A stretch of DNA of 64,000 nucleotides from Cohnella sp. AR92 (GCF_003990975.1 NZ_RZJR01000014.1:1-64000); one strand, 5' to 3'; positions 15,521 through 23,532 are shown, numbered from the stretch's first letter. Numbers and translations are program-made. The notes: generated by a model not told the origin, from the sequence alone.

Positions 15521-16401
15521 ACTGACGCCCCCCCTTCTTCTGTTCCTCCATCACGGATCATTTCAAACTCTTTCATCGTTTCTTTTGAGATCAATACCGG
15601 GCTGCTCCCGCCATACTGGCAATTGAAATTGATCACATGCTGATAGATCCCGAATGTATGAAGCAAGTTGTTCACGATGTTATTAGCCAGTTGGGCAGCC
15701 ATTTTGTTCGTGGCGGCCCGTTGCGGTTGCGATGGGAGCTGCACGCCGCAACCAGGGAAAGGGCTATCCTGATCCTCCAAGATGTTCGTGTAGACGCGTC
15801 CAACCGGTTCTAGGATCACTTGTCCGGCGTACTTGAAGCCAATGACAACCTGACCACCAAAGCCAGTCCCATCCACGTTGCGCGTGTTCTCCGCGCTTGC
15901 AACGCCCTCCACGCCGGTGTCGATGTAGATCAGGTTATAAACCTCTTCTTGATAAAAGAAGTCATCGATCAGCCTGCGGGTCGCATTGTTGTCTACCATC
16001 CCGATAAGAACCGGCATAAAGAAAAAATGCCTCTCGCTGTGTTCCGGAATCGAGACTAAACCATTTAGCGTTTCGAGATCCTTCACGTATTCGGGATAAT
16101 ACTTTACTGGCAGATCATAGTGCTCTCCGTACCTTTCGGCCAGAGAGATGACCTTCCGCTCCCCAATATCTTCCGCATCGAACAGTTGGTTCCCGAGGTT
16201 TTTCTTTTCAACCGTGTCGCCGTCAATCAGCATGACATGCTCGAGCTTGAACGAAGGTTTCTTATCAAACCCCGGCTTATCCATGTGCGATCGTAGGTCC
16301 TGACATAAGCTTCGATAGAAATGGCTCCCGGTTGCTCCCGTTCCGATAAGGGTGAAGCTAAAATATGGCCTCATGGAATCTTTAAGTATGAGTGAGTTCA
16401 T
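15517..16401 (-). CDS. ThiF-family E1-like adenylyltransferase (PRTRC-type)
   Basis: 294 residues, ATG at 16401 after AAGGAGG. Rossmann-type ThiF/E1 domain: FTLIGTGATGSHF (17-28) for ATP, then HVMLIDGDTVEKKNLGNQLF (55-74) with the acidic, Asn and Gln residues of the adenylation site, and DIGERK (78-83) with the conserved Lys. It should activate the C-terminus of a ubiquitin-like or sulphur-carrier protein as an acyl-adenylate. Neighbouring JAB, Ubl-like and E2-like genes indicate the PRTRC-like ubiquitin-type pathway rather than thiamine synthesis. A Cys-containing loop (PFPGCGVQ) may carry a thioester; that is a guess. Confidence 0.85.
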   Translation of the reverse strand: MNSLILKDSMRPYFSFTLIGTGATGSHFYRSLCQDLRSHMDKPGFDKKPSFKLEHVMLIDGDTVEKKNLGNQLFDAEDIGERKVISLAERYGEHYDLPVKYYPEYVKDLETLNGLVSIPEHSERHFFFMPVLIGMVDNNATRRLIDDFFYQEEVYNLIYIDTGVEGVASAENTRNVDGTGFGGQVVIGFKYAGQVILEPVGRVYTNILEDQDSPFPGCGVQLPSQPQRAATNKMAAQLANNIVNNLLHTFGIYQHVINFNCQYGGSSPVLISKETMKEFEMIRDGGTEEGGASV

Positions 16402-16423
16402 GGGCTATCCTCCTTTTTGGTTT

Positions 16424-16466
16424 AAAAACAAAAGGAAGAAGGGCGTTAGCTCCTTCTCCCGCTTCC
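16424..16466 (-). terminator. Intercistronic terminator before thiF-like gene
   Basis: GGAAG...AGAAGG pairs with CCTTCTTCC, followed by TTTTGTTTTT, 14 nt before AAGGAGG of the ThiF-like gene. Confidence 0.65.
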
Positions 16467-16473
16467 ATGAACA

Positions 16474-16569
16474 TCACCTAAGCAGCAGCTGCCCGTAGAC
16501 GTTCTTATTCTTCAATTGCTGCTTTCTTTGCAGTTTAGAAATGGCAATAATCAATTGTGTTTTACTCAT
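16474..16569 (-). CDS. 31-aa peptide gene inside the Ubl operon
   Basis: ATG at 16569, preceded by TTGGAGGAATTTACG, encodes MSKTQLIIAISKLQRKQQLK and 11 more residues ending in QLLLR. It is strongly basic and amphipathic. It lies between the JAB and ThiF genes, with its own strong RBS and a terminator in front, so it is probably translated. No similarity recognised; it may be an accessory subunit. Confidence 0.6.
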   Translation of the reverse strand: MSKTQLIIAISKLQRKQQLKNKNVYGQLLLR

Positions 16570-16609
16570 CGTAAATTCCTCCAATAGGTTCGTTTTTTTA
16601 TCCTTCGAA

Positions 16610-16640
16610 TAAAAAGAAAGAAGACGTCTCCGACGCCTTC
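16610..16640 (-). terminator. Intercistronic terminator before the 31-aa gene
   Basis: GAAG-g-CGTC/GACG-t-CTTC around GGA, followed by TTTCTTTTTATT, about 25 nt before the GGAGG of the next gene. Confidence 0.7.
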
Positions 16641-16647
16641 TCCTCCA

Positions 16648-17301
16648 TTACTTTTCAGCAATCACAGTAACTCTCTCGTTCCAATCATTTGGAAAGGTCG
16701 TTACCGGCTTCAAATTGGCCATCTCAAACAATTCTCGGGGCGTCAACTCGAACGAAGTGTCATTGTACCTCGCGCGAAAGCAGCACTCCGGAATCTGTTC
16801 GTCTAACCGCCCGATGATGCCGTACACCTTAAATCCTCGATCGTTTTGGTTATCGCCCGAGGAATAAAATGCACGGTCTGCAGCATGAGAATGAATCGTC
16901 ATGATCAGCTCGCGATGCGGATTAGAAGATGGCTCGATAAATGCCTGGACTTCATTCGAACTAACGACTTGCTCCGGACAAACCAAGTCGTATTCCCTTC
17001 GGCTCCGATCCCAGTAAATATGAACAGCCGCTTCTACTCTCTTCTCGCAATAGTGCCGGAAGAAAGCGATGGTGGTTGCTAGGAATTCGCCGGGTATTTT
17101 CGGTCCTTTAAGAACTACTCCTTCTTGAACTCGCTCGAGCTCGTGATGCACTTCTTTCCTTACAATCATCCGCATATAGTCATTCTCGCGGATCTCGTAA
17201 AGATGGCCGTCTCTCGAGGCTACAATACCGATCGGCGTCTCATCGACAGAACGAAGGTAATCCGACAACTTCCAGAAAAAGGTCCGGAGTTTGATCTTCA
17301 T
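16648..17301 (-). CDS. JAB/MPN-domain metallopeptidase (PRTRC-A-like)
   Basis: 217 residues. The JAMM zinc motif is complete: H137-S-H139, seven residues, Ser147, two residues, Asp150 (IHSHAADRAFYSSGDN), with a candidate catalytic Glu at 72. JAB proteins remove or process ubiquitin-like modifiers. The N-terminal region is typical of PRTRC protein A. It overlaps the Ubl-like gene by 4 bp (ATGA), a strong sign of a joint function as deconjugase or Ubl-processing enzyme. Confidence 0.85.
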   Translation of the reverse strand: MKIKLRTFFWKLSDYLRSVDETPIGIVASRDGHLYEIRENDYMRMIVRKEVHHELERVQEGVVLKGPKIPGEFLATTIAFFRHYCEKRVEAAVHIYWDRSRREYDLVCPEQVVSSNEVQAFIEPSSNPHRELIMTIHSHAADRAFYSSGDNQNDRGFKVYGIIGRLDEQIPECCFRARYNDTSFELTPRELFEMANLKPVTTFPNDWNERVTVIAEK

Positions 17302-18020
17302 ACGGCATTGTTCTTTTCGCCAACGATAATCGGACGTAGCTTCTTTTCTTCCAGATCATAGTCCCACTTGGTTCGCGATTCGCTAAAATCCCAATACTCA
17401 CGGAACAACGCTTCTCGAATCTTGTTGAGATGCACAGTGCCGGACTCGGGAATTTCATCGATCAGCTCAGAAACCAGGAACGTCCGCGTTGCATAATGGA
17501 CCGTGAAGTCGATGCCGACCTCGATATCCTGGTCTTGCCATCCCCTCTTTGCGCTGCTGGCAGCAGCCGTCGCAACCGCGGAGGAAGACGAAACCTTCTT
17601 CGACTCTGGTTTAGACGTTCTTCCCTTCGAAGCGTTTGGTGCGCTTTGAATGATTTCGCCAAACAGATCCCGAGGTTCATCGCTTGAAGCTGAAGCGGAA
17701 GCTTGCGTTTCTTCTTCCTCGTTATGCTCTTCATCATCAGAGGTGTCCGCTGAAGCGGGTAACCTATCTTCTGGCCTGATCGGGACCACATTGTTGACCG
17801 AACGATCGGGCTCACTGTGCTGCTCCGTTCTACTAGGTTCCGACCTATCCGCCGCGGCCGGCTCCGCTGCAACCACAGACTGTTCATCCGCTTCGTTCGA
17901 AGCCGAGGATATCTCCGTCTTGGTTTCAGAAGGCGTCTCGCTTACGTGCTCATCGGAATGTGAAGAACCCGAACCAGCAGCGTCATTGTTCCCGAATAAT
18001 TGTCCAAATAGATCCAGCAT
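17298..18020 (-). CDS. Ubiquitin-like protein (PRTRC-C-like) with long acidic N-terminal tail
   Basis: 240 residues. Residues 1-165 are low complexity (Ser/Glu/Ala, with a repeated D-L-F-G motif at 3-6 and near 112). Residues 168-240 look like a beta-grasp ubiquitin-like domain: IEVGIDFTVHYATRTFLVSE, then a helix L-N-K-I-R-E-A-L-F-R-E-Y-W and strands ending LRPIIVGEKN. It resembles PRTRC system protein C. There is no diglycine C-terminus (ends N-N-A-V), so it would need processing or act non-covalently. Assignment rests on pattern and context. Confidence 0.6.
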   Translation of the reverse strand: MLDLFGQLFGNNDAAGSGSSHSDEHVSETPSETKTEISSASNEADEQSVVAAEPAAADRSEPSRTEQHSEPDRSVNNVVPIRPEDRLPASADTSDDEEHNEEEETQASASASSDEPRDLFGEIIQSAPNASKGRTSKPESKKVSSSSAVATAAASSAKRGWQDQDIEVGIDFTVHYATRTFLVSELIDEIPESGTVHLNKIREALFREYWDFSESRTKWDYDLEEKKLRPIIVGEKNNAV

Positions 18021-18032
18021 AAAAATAGCCTC

Positions 18033-19187
18033 CTAAGATTTTTTTTGAATGAGTTGACCCACGGTTTTGTTCATCGGCTTTAACATGGCATCATCAAACC
18101 GCTGGTGCTGCATGCTCACCAATAAATCCCGTAGATTGATCTCCTGCGCGTTCCTATACAGATCCGTGTTCTTGGTCGCTCCCAAAAACAATGCCGGCAG
18201 CGCCTCAAGTTGACGTACTTCCTTAATTTTATGGTTGGCCAGCGTCGTCCAGCAGATTTCCCCGTTTGAATGTACATTCGAGTAGGGAAACTCGTACAGC
18301 TGGGTGTCCTCTTTGATGATCAAGTCCTTTACCGCTGCTACACTTGCTTGTGCCTTCCCTTTATGCAAGGAAAACCAAAACAATAGCTTCGGATAGCCGA
18401 CTTGCTCATAGACAACTTGTCCGACATCCCCAAACACAACATCATGTTGACCCTTGTCCAATTCGATCCCGACGATCTGCTCTCCATTGCCGCGTTCCTG
18501 GTAAAACACACAGTTTTTTGGCAAAAGAGGAGAACACAACTTTTGGTCCTTCATGTATGGACGAGCCGCCGCGATCAATGCTTTGGGTGTTGCCTTCTTG
18601 GCCAACGTATCAAACATCGCGTCGATTAGATCCACTTGAGCGTCGGTGAACTGGCTAGCGAGCGTAAACAAACCGCCAATGACGCTGGATAGAAGATCAG
18701 CTTCTGGATCATCAAATAACCGAATCCTTTTCAGGAGCTCCAAATACATCTCCATCAAAATCGATTTATCTTTCATATGGCTCGCGCTTGTAAGCACCGA
18801 TTGAAGGACAGACACAAGCTGCTCTTCACTGAGGTGCGCCAGATTTTGTGATTCTCCCATCGCCCGAAACAATGCCGTGAGCATAGCTTCGGAAGGATCG
18901 TCATCTGCTAACGCAAGGACCTTCTTTAGCACATCTGACATCTGCTCCGGTGCGTGCTCAGAAGAATAATCGACGATCGTTTCAAACAACGTCTTCATTT
19001 GACCGTCGCGCAATAGATATTCGACAAGAAGATGCTCGTCCAATTGGTCAAGCAAAGAGAGAATTAACTCCCCGATAAGAATCTTCTTGCTGCTGACGGT
19101 AATCCCGTTCATAACCTCATGCACACTGACTAACTTCGTGTGCTGCTTCGGAATCACAATTCTCCATTCTTCTTTCGTTGCTTCCAT
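18033..19187 (-). CDS. PRTRC-B-like E2-family protein
   Basis: 384 residues. N-terminal 215 residues are a helical repeat region. The C-terminal part (about 225-365) matches the PRTRC protein B pattern, a prokaryotic E2-like fold: YPKLLFWFSLHKGKAQASVA, then DTQLYEFPYSNVHSNGEICW with Cys312 at the expected E2 cysteine position, followed by L-P-A-L-F-L-G and D-L-Y-R-N. It would receive the Ubl thioester from the ThiF-like E1. ATG at 19187 follows AAAGGAGC; the gene overlaps the upstream one by 71 bp. Confidence 0.78.
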   Translation of the reverse strand: MEATKEEWRIVIPKQHTKLVSVHEVMNGITVSSKKILIGELILSLLDQLDEHLLVEYLLRDGQMKTLFETIVDYSSEHAPEQMSDVLKKVLALADDDPSEAMLTALFRAMGESQNLAHLSEEQLVSVLQSVLTSASHMKDKSILMEMYLELLKRIRLFDDPEADLLSSVIGGLFTLASQFTDAQVDLIDAMFDTLAKKATPKALIAAARPYMKDQKLCSPLLPKNCVFYQERGNGEQIVGIELDKGQHDVVFGDVGQVVYEQVGYPKLLFWFSLHKGKAQASVAAVKDLIIKEDTQLYEFPYSNVHSNGEICWTTLANHKIKEVRQLEALPALFLGATKNTDLYRNAQEINLRDLLVSMQHQRFDDAMLKPMNKTVGQLIQKKS

Positions 19188-19695
19188 CTTGAAGCTCCTT
19201 TCCCCTCCAGAAATTTAAGGACTCGATCCACATACGCTTGAGCGTAAATAGATCGTCCATTATGGGATGACAGTAGGTCGTGTCAGACACATCCTCAACA
19301 ATCATGCCATCTTGATCAAAACGGATCGAAATGCCGCTGCCTCCATATATGCAGTCGAATTCAAGACTGCTCATATCTTCTTCGAGCTCTTTGGCTTCCG
19401 GGTATTTATCCCGCAAACGCCACCAGTCTTCGTAGCCATCTAGCGGAAGTACCAACTCTGGCGTTTCATAGCTGCCATTTGATGTCTTCCGCGTTAGAGA
19501 CCGTTCGACCGGTGTGCATTCGAAGATTGTCGCCAACGCAAACTCCATTAAATGGTCACCCCAGGTGGAGGCCACAAACGTGAAATCACTAGGGAGCTTA
19601 TAGCCCTCTTCATCCAGCCTCTTTAGCGTGATCAAGTTATCCAGCGTCTGCAAATAATTGCAAAGGGAATCAACCGTTAGCCATAAGCCTTTCAT
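19117..19695 (-). CDS. Hypothetical 192-aa protein of the Ubl operon
   Basis: Starts MKGLWLTVDSLCNYLQTLDN at ATG 19695, sharing one base with the preceding stop. It has a mixed domain with LEFDCIYGGSGISIRFDQDG. Its last 24 codons overlap the E2-like gene in another frame, which is unusually long for this operon; a frameshift or a longer-than-real C-terminus cannot be excluded. No family recognised. Confidence 0.6.
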   Translation of the reverse strand: MKGLWLTVDSLCNYLQTLDNLITLKRLDEEGYKLPSDFTFVASTWGDHLMEFALATIFECTPVERSLTRKTSNGSYETPELVLPLDGYEDWWRLRDKYPEAKELEEDMSSLEFDCIYGGSGISIRFDQDGMIVEDVSDTTYCHPIMDDLFTLKRMWIESLNFWRGKELQDGSNERRMENCDSEAAHEVSQCA

Positions 19696-20072
19696 CAGAA
19701 GAACCTCCTCGTTTTTCTCTGGACATGCTTTGGCTTGAAATGCTCAAAGTGAATGTCCATTCCCGCAATCCGGTTAATCTCGACAATGGTCTGGCCCTCG
19801 TTAACGAGATCAGTGTCCTCTTCGCCGTGTTCATCGGACTGATACTCCTGTAGTTCTTCGAATGCGGCCTCCAAGATTTCGCGGTCCAGTTCTTTTAAGT
19901 TAATGTCTCCCACCAAGGTCTTGTCGGAATAACAGACAAGATCAATGATTTCGAGCATTTTTTCCTTTTGCTCCGCTTCTGCATTGTCTAGTACGCGACT
20001 CGCAAGCGATTGAGCGAAACAGTCCGTGTCGAAGTTGACCTGGTTTTCTAGCGATTCAACATTCCCATCCAT
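19695..20072 (-). CDS. Hypothetical 125-aa protein, first gene of the Ubl operon
   Basis: Acidic, helical protein (MDGNVESLENQVNFD...) with a basic C-terminal tail (KPKHVQRKTRRFF). ATG at 20072 after AAAGGAGGATGAGAG. No family recognised. It is the promoter-proximal gene, downstream of leader F and a second terminator. Confidence 0.65.
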   Translation of the reverse strand: MDGNVESLENQVNFDTDCFAQSLASRVLDNAEAEQKEKMLEIIDLVCYSDKTLVGDINLKELDREILEAAFEELQEYQSDEHGEEDTDLVNEGQTIVEINRIAGMDIHFEHFKPKHVQRKTRRFF

Positions 20073-20093
20073 CTCTCATCCTCCTTTAAAATT

Positions 20094-20141
20094 AAAAAAG
20101 TCGAAAACCAAGACAACGTCATCGGTTCATCGACTTTTTTT
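20094..20141 (-). terminator. Second terminator in the leader of the Ubl operon
   Basis: AAAAAGTCGA pairs with TCGACTTTTT around a GGTT...AACC inner stem; U-rich on both strands. It lies between leader F and the RBS at about 20085, so readthrough of two terminators is required. Confidence 0.8.
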
Positions 20142-20159
20142 GTTAATCGCTCCAAAAGC

Positions 20160-20270
20160 AAAAAAGCCCCAGCAGCGAGTATCCTCAATAACAAGATAGA
20201 TAGACCTGTCCTGTTAATTGATTCATACCGCCACTAGGGCATTTATCTTCGGAGTCAAGCTCAAGCGAGC
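20160..20270 (-). promoter_or_regulatory. Leader RNA F
   Basis: Minus strand: TTGCTC, GCTC-GCTT-GAGC hairpin, CTT-GACTCCG-AAG, ATAAATGCCCTAGTGGCGGTATG, a long hairpin (AACA.../...TGTT), and GGGGCTTTTTT. Here the small hairpin is GCC/GGC, a compensatory change relative to CCC/GGG in other copies. It heads the 20072-13260 operon. Confidence 0.75.
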
Positions 20271-20291
20271 AAATGTAAATTGTACAAATTT

Positions 20292-20321
20292 ATTTTACCA
20301 TGTGAAAAGAAACGAGCGCAA
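20292..20321 (-). promoter_or_regulatory. Sigma-A promoter of leader F
   Basis: TTGCGC (20316-20321), 18-bp spacer, TAAAAT (20292-20297), with ATGG before the -10, much like the promoters of leaders A and G. Confidence 0.7.
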
Positions 20322-20471
20322 GGAACAAATAGTCCCACGCTTTCTTGTTAATTTGGCTATAACGTTGTGCAACGATGGTCTCGTCCCACATGTCTATTTA
20401 TTCTGTGTTAGACAGCAGGTTAAAATTATTCAGCAATGAGCACTGACGGAGGCCAGCTCTGGCTATCCAAA

Positions 20472-20491
20472 GAAAATAAAGTATTAGACTG
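20472..20491 (+). repeat. 20-bp repeat R1
   Basis: GAAAATAAAGTATTAGACTG, the leftmost of seven copies of consensus GAAAATAAAGnnTTAGACTG around the NucB/lipoprotein region. Confidence 0.75.
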
Positions 20492-20504
20492 CAACCGCTC
20501 GCTT

Positions 20505-20532
20505 AACCCGCTCTGGCTAATGTTAACGGGTT
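20505..20532 (-). terminator. Hairpin after the NucB gene
   Basis: AACCCG pairs with CGGGTT, 10 nt after the NucB stop on the minus strand; the U-run is weak (AAGCGAGCGG), so it is more terminator-like on the plus strand (ATTTCATTATT). Confidence 0.45.
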
Positions 20533-20541
20533 ATTTCATTA

Positions 20542-21555
20542 TTACTCGCAAGCAACTCCATCGTGATCACGGTCTAATTTGCTGCTATAGCCAGGATCAC
20601 CTTCATATAGAGGAGCTTTGCCCGCATTTCTTACCGCAGTACAATTCTGATAAAAAACCGTGGAATCAGACTTGTTGGAATTGATCGAACCACTAGAGCT
20701 ACTCGAGTTGCTGGAACTGCTGGAGCTATTCAAACCTTTGGAACCACTAGAACTACTAGAATCGCCTGATGTTGACTTCGAGTTTGAACTGCTACTAGAA
20801 GACGTTGATTTAGAAGTATCTTTATTGCCCAAATCATCAATTATGAAAAGGACTCGTGTTCCATTTGAATAATCCTCGAGTTGATTTCCTACCCAAGAGC
20901 CCGCACCACGATTGTCGGAGGGGGATATGTATTCGATGTCAGCTCCAGCACCACCTTCTGCACACATCGCCATAGGCCATTCATCCCGATCGTAACCCGA
21001 CTTAGTCGGCACATCAGCGAGGGATTCTTCACGGTTCTCTTCAGCATTAGCTCGATTGATTGTACAAATTGCAGACTCGCCGCTTTCAATCGCCTCTTGG
21101 ATATGCGCTGCAGTTTCAGGATACTTGTCAGCCGGGAAGTGTAGTATTTGATCATATGACCCACTTGAAGGGCTAGAGCTCGTTTCCTTTTTATATCCAT
21201 CGGTAGAAGGCATTGTCTCCGATTTAGCACTTAACGGAGATGAAGGAGTAGGTGTTGGTGAAAGAGAAGGCTTCTCCGATGGGGTATTCAAGTCTGTTTT
21301 TGGTTCAGATAGTGATTTGCTTGGTTCTACAGACGCTGTCGCTTCAGATAGTACTGTTTGATGATTGTCCTCAGTAGTATCAGGAATGATAAGAGTGCTA
21401 GTAATAATAAGTGCAATACTTGCTATAGTAAGCCAGGAATTCCTTTTTAGTTTGTTCCTATTTTTCTTTAATATTAAGCTTACAATTAACATGCCAAATG
21501 AAAAAATAAATCCTAATAAACCGATAAACAATAGTAATCCCCCGACGACTTCCAA
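20542..21555 (-). CDS. NucB-type deoxyribonuclease with excalibur domain
   Basis: 337 residues from TTG 21555 (AGGGGG upstream). Two N-terminal TM segments (about 5-28 and 41-58), a Ser/Pro-rich linker, a NucA/NucB-type DNase domain (about 135-240; [40 protein letters not shown]), a poly-Ser linker, and a C-terminal excalibur calcium-binding motif (about 300-337, D-R-D-H-D-G-V-A-C). It should be a surface-anchored DNase. Domain order is clear; the biological role (DNA acquisition, biofilm or competitor DNA) is open. Confidence 0.88.
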   Translation of the reverse strand: MEVVGGLLLFIGLLGFIFSFGMLIVSLILKKNRNKLKRNSWLTIASIALIITSTLIIPDTTEDNHQTVLSEATASVEPSKSLSEPKTDLNTPSEKPSLSPTPTPSSPLSAKSETMPSTDGYKKETSSSPSSGSYDQILHFPADKYPETAAHIQEAIESGESAICTINRANAEENREESLADVPTKSGYDRDEWPMAMCAEGGAGADIEYISPSDNRGAGSWVGNQLEDYSNGTRVLFIIDDLGNKDTSKSTSSSSSSNSKSTSGDSSSSSGSKGLNSSSSSSNSSSSSGSINSNKSDSTVFYQNCTAVRNAGKAPLYEGDPGYSSKLDRDHDGVACE

Positions 21556-21857
21556 GACGGTTCCCCCTAGTGAATTTTGGTTTGATTATAAACGTGGAAG
21601 ATTGTTCTAATCAATGGTGAATTGAGGTACCTAATTAAACTGCGGATGACTGTCCGAAGAAAATAAATCATTAGACTGAGGATATTGATTTGACGCGGTT
21701 TCAGTGTTTGAAAAACTCCTGGAATTGAAAAATAATTAGACTGGAAATAAAAATGAAACAGTGGCGGCCCAAGACTTGAAAATAAAGCCTTAGACTGCCA
21801 CTGTATTTGTTTGACTATAGTTCTCCATTAGCTTAATCATATATCTGAGAATAAACC
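21556..21857. other. Repeat-bearing intergenic region
   Basis: About 300 bp with no gene. It holds repeat copies R2, R3 and R4 in direct orientation with irregular spacing, the NucB RBS at the left and the end of the lipoprotein transcript at the right. CAGTGGC...GCCACTG (21761-21803) brackets R4 as an inverted pair. Confidence 0.5.
21659..21797 (+). repeat. 20-bp repeats R2, R3, R4
   Basis: GAAAATAAATCATTAGACTG at 21659-21678, GAAAAATAATTAGACTG (shortened) at 21727-21743, and GAAAATAAAGCCTTAGACTG at 21778-21797. Same orientation as R1. Confidence 0.75.
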
Positions 21858-22481
21858 TTATTGTTTATAGTAATTGGTTTCTTTAGTCCAATCTTCTAGA
21901 TCAGTCTTTGCAAATTGAACAAATGTACCGTTGTATTTGCTATTATCATTACTCAGTTCCCGATTAACACCAAATGAAATGTTCGAAATTGATGAAGAAA
22001 GATGGTTATCGAGTTCAGAAAATTTTTGTTCCACATACTGAGAGATGGAATCATCTATATTTTTGTTTTGAATAGCCATTAATTTGTCATCTAATTCTTT
22101 GCATTCATCAAGATAGTTGTTTAGTGAGTACAGACCTAAATTATTGATATTTTGCTCGTCTATTGAGTTTGCAATTTGACTTACTTTTACGAATATCACT
22201 TTCCTACTCTCGATGTATTGATCGATGTGCCGCTTGACATCTTCCTCGTTCTCCTTGCTTTTCAAGTCCTCAAGTGATTTCCCTGCCCTGTCATAGAGAG
22301 CCTTTGCATCCTTGTCATTCGGTTTCTCAATAAGAGCGTTATCGAAATACGACTTTGCTTCATCATATTTTCCGTCTCTCAGCAATTCTTTTCCTTTATC
22401 CATGTAACTTTCAAATTTACTTTTACCGCAACCCGAAAAGATAAAAATTAGCGCTATGAACAACAAGAAAAATTTCTTCAT
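21858..22481 (-). CDS. TPR-containing lipoprotein
   Basis: 207 residues. Lipoprotein signal MKKFFLLFIALIFIFSGCGK with lipid Cys18, then a TPR-like helix pair (LLRDGKYDEAKSYFDNALIE, residues 33-54), then a helical region of unknown fold. Anchored outside the membrane. AT-rich and Asn/Lys-rich compared with neighbours, suggesting separate acquisition, in keeping with the flanking repeats. Confidence 0.75.
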   Translation of the reverse strand: MKKFFLLFIALIFIFSGCGKSKFESYMDKGKELLRDGKYDEAKSYFDNALIEKPNDKDAKALYDRAGKSLEDLKSKENEEDVKRHIDQYIESRKVIFVKVSQIANSIDEQNINNLGLYSLNNYLDECKELDDKLMAIQNKNIDDSISQYVEQKFSELDNHLSSSISNISFGVNRELSNDNSKYNGTFVQFAKTDLEDWTKETNYYKQ

Positions 22482-22626
22482 GTTTCACCTCAAAAGTGAA
22501 TGGATCGAACTATCTATGATAAATTTATATTTATTTTGGTAATTGAGCAATATTTTTGTGATGTACTTCTCCTGATTGTTCCGCTGTTGCATTGCACTAT
22601 CCTGCCAGTTAGCTTAATGGCGATTT

Positions 22627-22688
22627 CAGTCTAACACTTTATTTTCTCAGTCTACAACTATATTTTCCCAGTCTATTACTTTATTTTC
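22627..22688 (-). repeat. 20-bp repeats R5, R6, R7 in tandem (21-bp period)
   Basis: Three inverted copies at 22627-22646, 22648-22667 and 22669-22688, e.g. CAGTCTAACACTTTATTTTC, at an exact 21-bp period, about two helical turns. They are inverted relative to R1-R4, closing the NucB/lipoprotein segment. Confidence 0.8.
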
Positions 22689-22723
22689 TTTGAACAACAG
22701 CCTCCGGTTCTATATATTCTTGC

Positions 22724-22758
22724 CAAAAAGCGAAAGGCGCGGAAACGATTCCGCGCCT
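22724..22758 (-). terminator. Terminator after the 22767 gene
   Basis: AGGCGCGGAA pairs with TTCCGCGCCT, then TTCGCTTTTTGG. Confidence 0.8.
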
Positions 22759-22766
22759 GTCTCCCT

Positions 22767-23486
22767 CTATTCGATTAAATAAATCTCCATCGCATCCCCA
22801 CGTGGAATAACGGTATATTGAATCTCCCGCTCCCGTAAAAAGTGCCTGACATAATCAACGATCGCCGTCGTATGCTCATAGCTTTTCTGCAGGTGGGTAT
22901 ATCCGTCTTCATAGAGATCATGAAGGGTACATACCGCTTCGTTCTCGGGGGTCTCCTTATAGATGCCCATGTCCATAGGCGGCAGCATTTCGGACGTTAA
23001 TCTCGCTGCTGGCGTGGATAGAGGCACCGATTTTCTAATCATCCTCCCTACTTCCATAAATTGCGGTTCAATCCCGGAATCTACGGGGCAACCGATGATC
23101 AATTTATTTGGCAGGATGGCGTATTGCGGAATAACGACATGTCCAGCTATATCCGAATAGCCGCCAGTATTCTCCTCCCCCAGCATGTACTGCCCGGTAT
23201 GCTCGAAGTAGACCGGATGGATCAAGCTCTTTGCCACTTCTCGGGTATGTTGAGCCTCAGGATAACGCGCTGCGACATCCGCCCAGTTGATCTCTTCGGT
23301 CAAGAACTCAACGATTTCCTGACAGGTCTTCTCGTCACCGAACCGGCAACAATAAATCCCCGGCCCCATCATCCCATCGAGGGATTGCCGAATTCCATCC
23401 TTTTGGATGTCGGCCAGACTCCAGAGATACGTATAGTGAACAAATCGCTCATTTTGTGCCATAAGGCGGCTCATCTTATAGGTCAT
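22767..23486 (-). CDS. Hypothetical protein, possible ADP-ribosyltransferase-like N-terminus
   Basis: 239 residues, ATG at 23486 behind GAGGAGG. The N-terminal segment HYTYLWSLADIQKDGIRQSL, followed by G-P-G-I-Y-C-C-R-F, resembles the NAD-binding start of ART-fold proteins (H-x-T, a leucine-rich helix, then G-x-G-I-Y), but no catalytic Glu can be placed with confidence. The rest is unassigned. It follows the helicase gene by 57 bp with a terminator between. Confidence 0.5.
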   Translation of the reverse strand: MTYKMSRLMAQNERFVHYTYLWSLADIQKDGIRQSLDGMMGPGIYCCRFGDEKTCQEIVEFLTEEINWADVAARYPEAQHTREVAKSLIHPVYFEHTGQYMLGEENTGGYSDIAGHVVIPQYAILPNKLIIGCPVDSGIEPQFMEVGRMIRKSVPLSTPAARLTSEMLPPMDMGIYKETPENEAVCTLHDLYEDGYTHLQKSYEHTTAIVDYVRHFLREREIQYTVIPRGDAMEIYLIE

Positions 23487-23503
23487 TGAACTTCCTCCTC
23501 AAT

Positions 23504-23532
23504 AGAAAGAGGCTTGCATCCGCAAGGCCCCT
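23504..23532 (-). terminator. Intercistronic terminator before the 23486 gene
   Basis: GGGGC-CTTGC pairs with GCAAG-CCTC around GGAT, followed by TTTCTATTGAGGAGG, immediately before the RBS. Confidence 0.65.

Larger units (their letters stand above)
20322..20541. other. Region between promoter F and the NucB gene
   Basis: No gene seen. It contains a short palindrome (CGTTGTGCAACG, near 20360), copy R1 of the 20-bp repeat, and the hairpin after the NucB gene. The stretch CGGAGGC...CAAAGAAAATAAAGTA next to R1 recurs inverted near 22670-22705. Confidence 0.5.

Noticed and set aside
17650..18036. Plus-strand frame of 128 codons opposite the Ubl-like gene
   Set aside because: Mirror of the Ser/Glu low-complexity codons of the minus-strand gene; no RBS.
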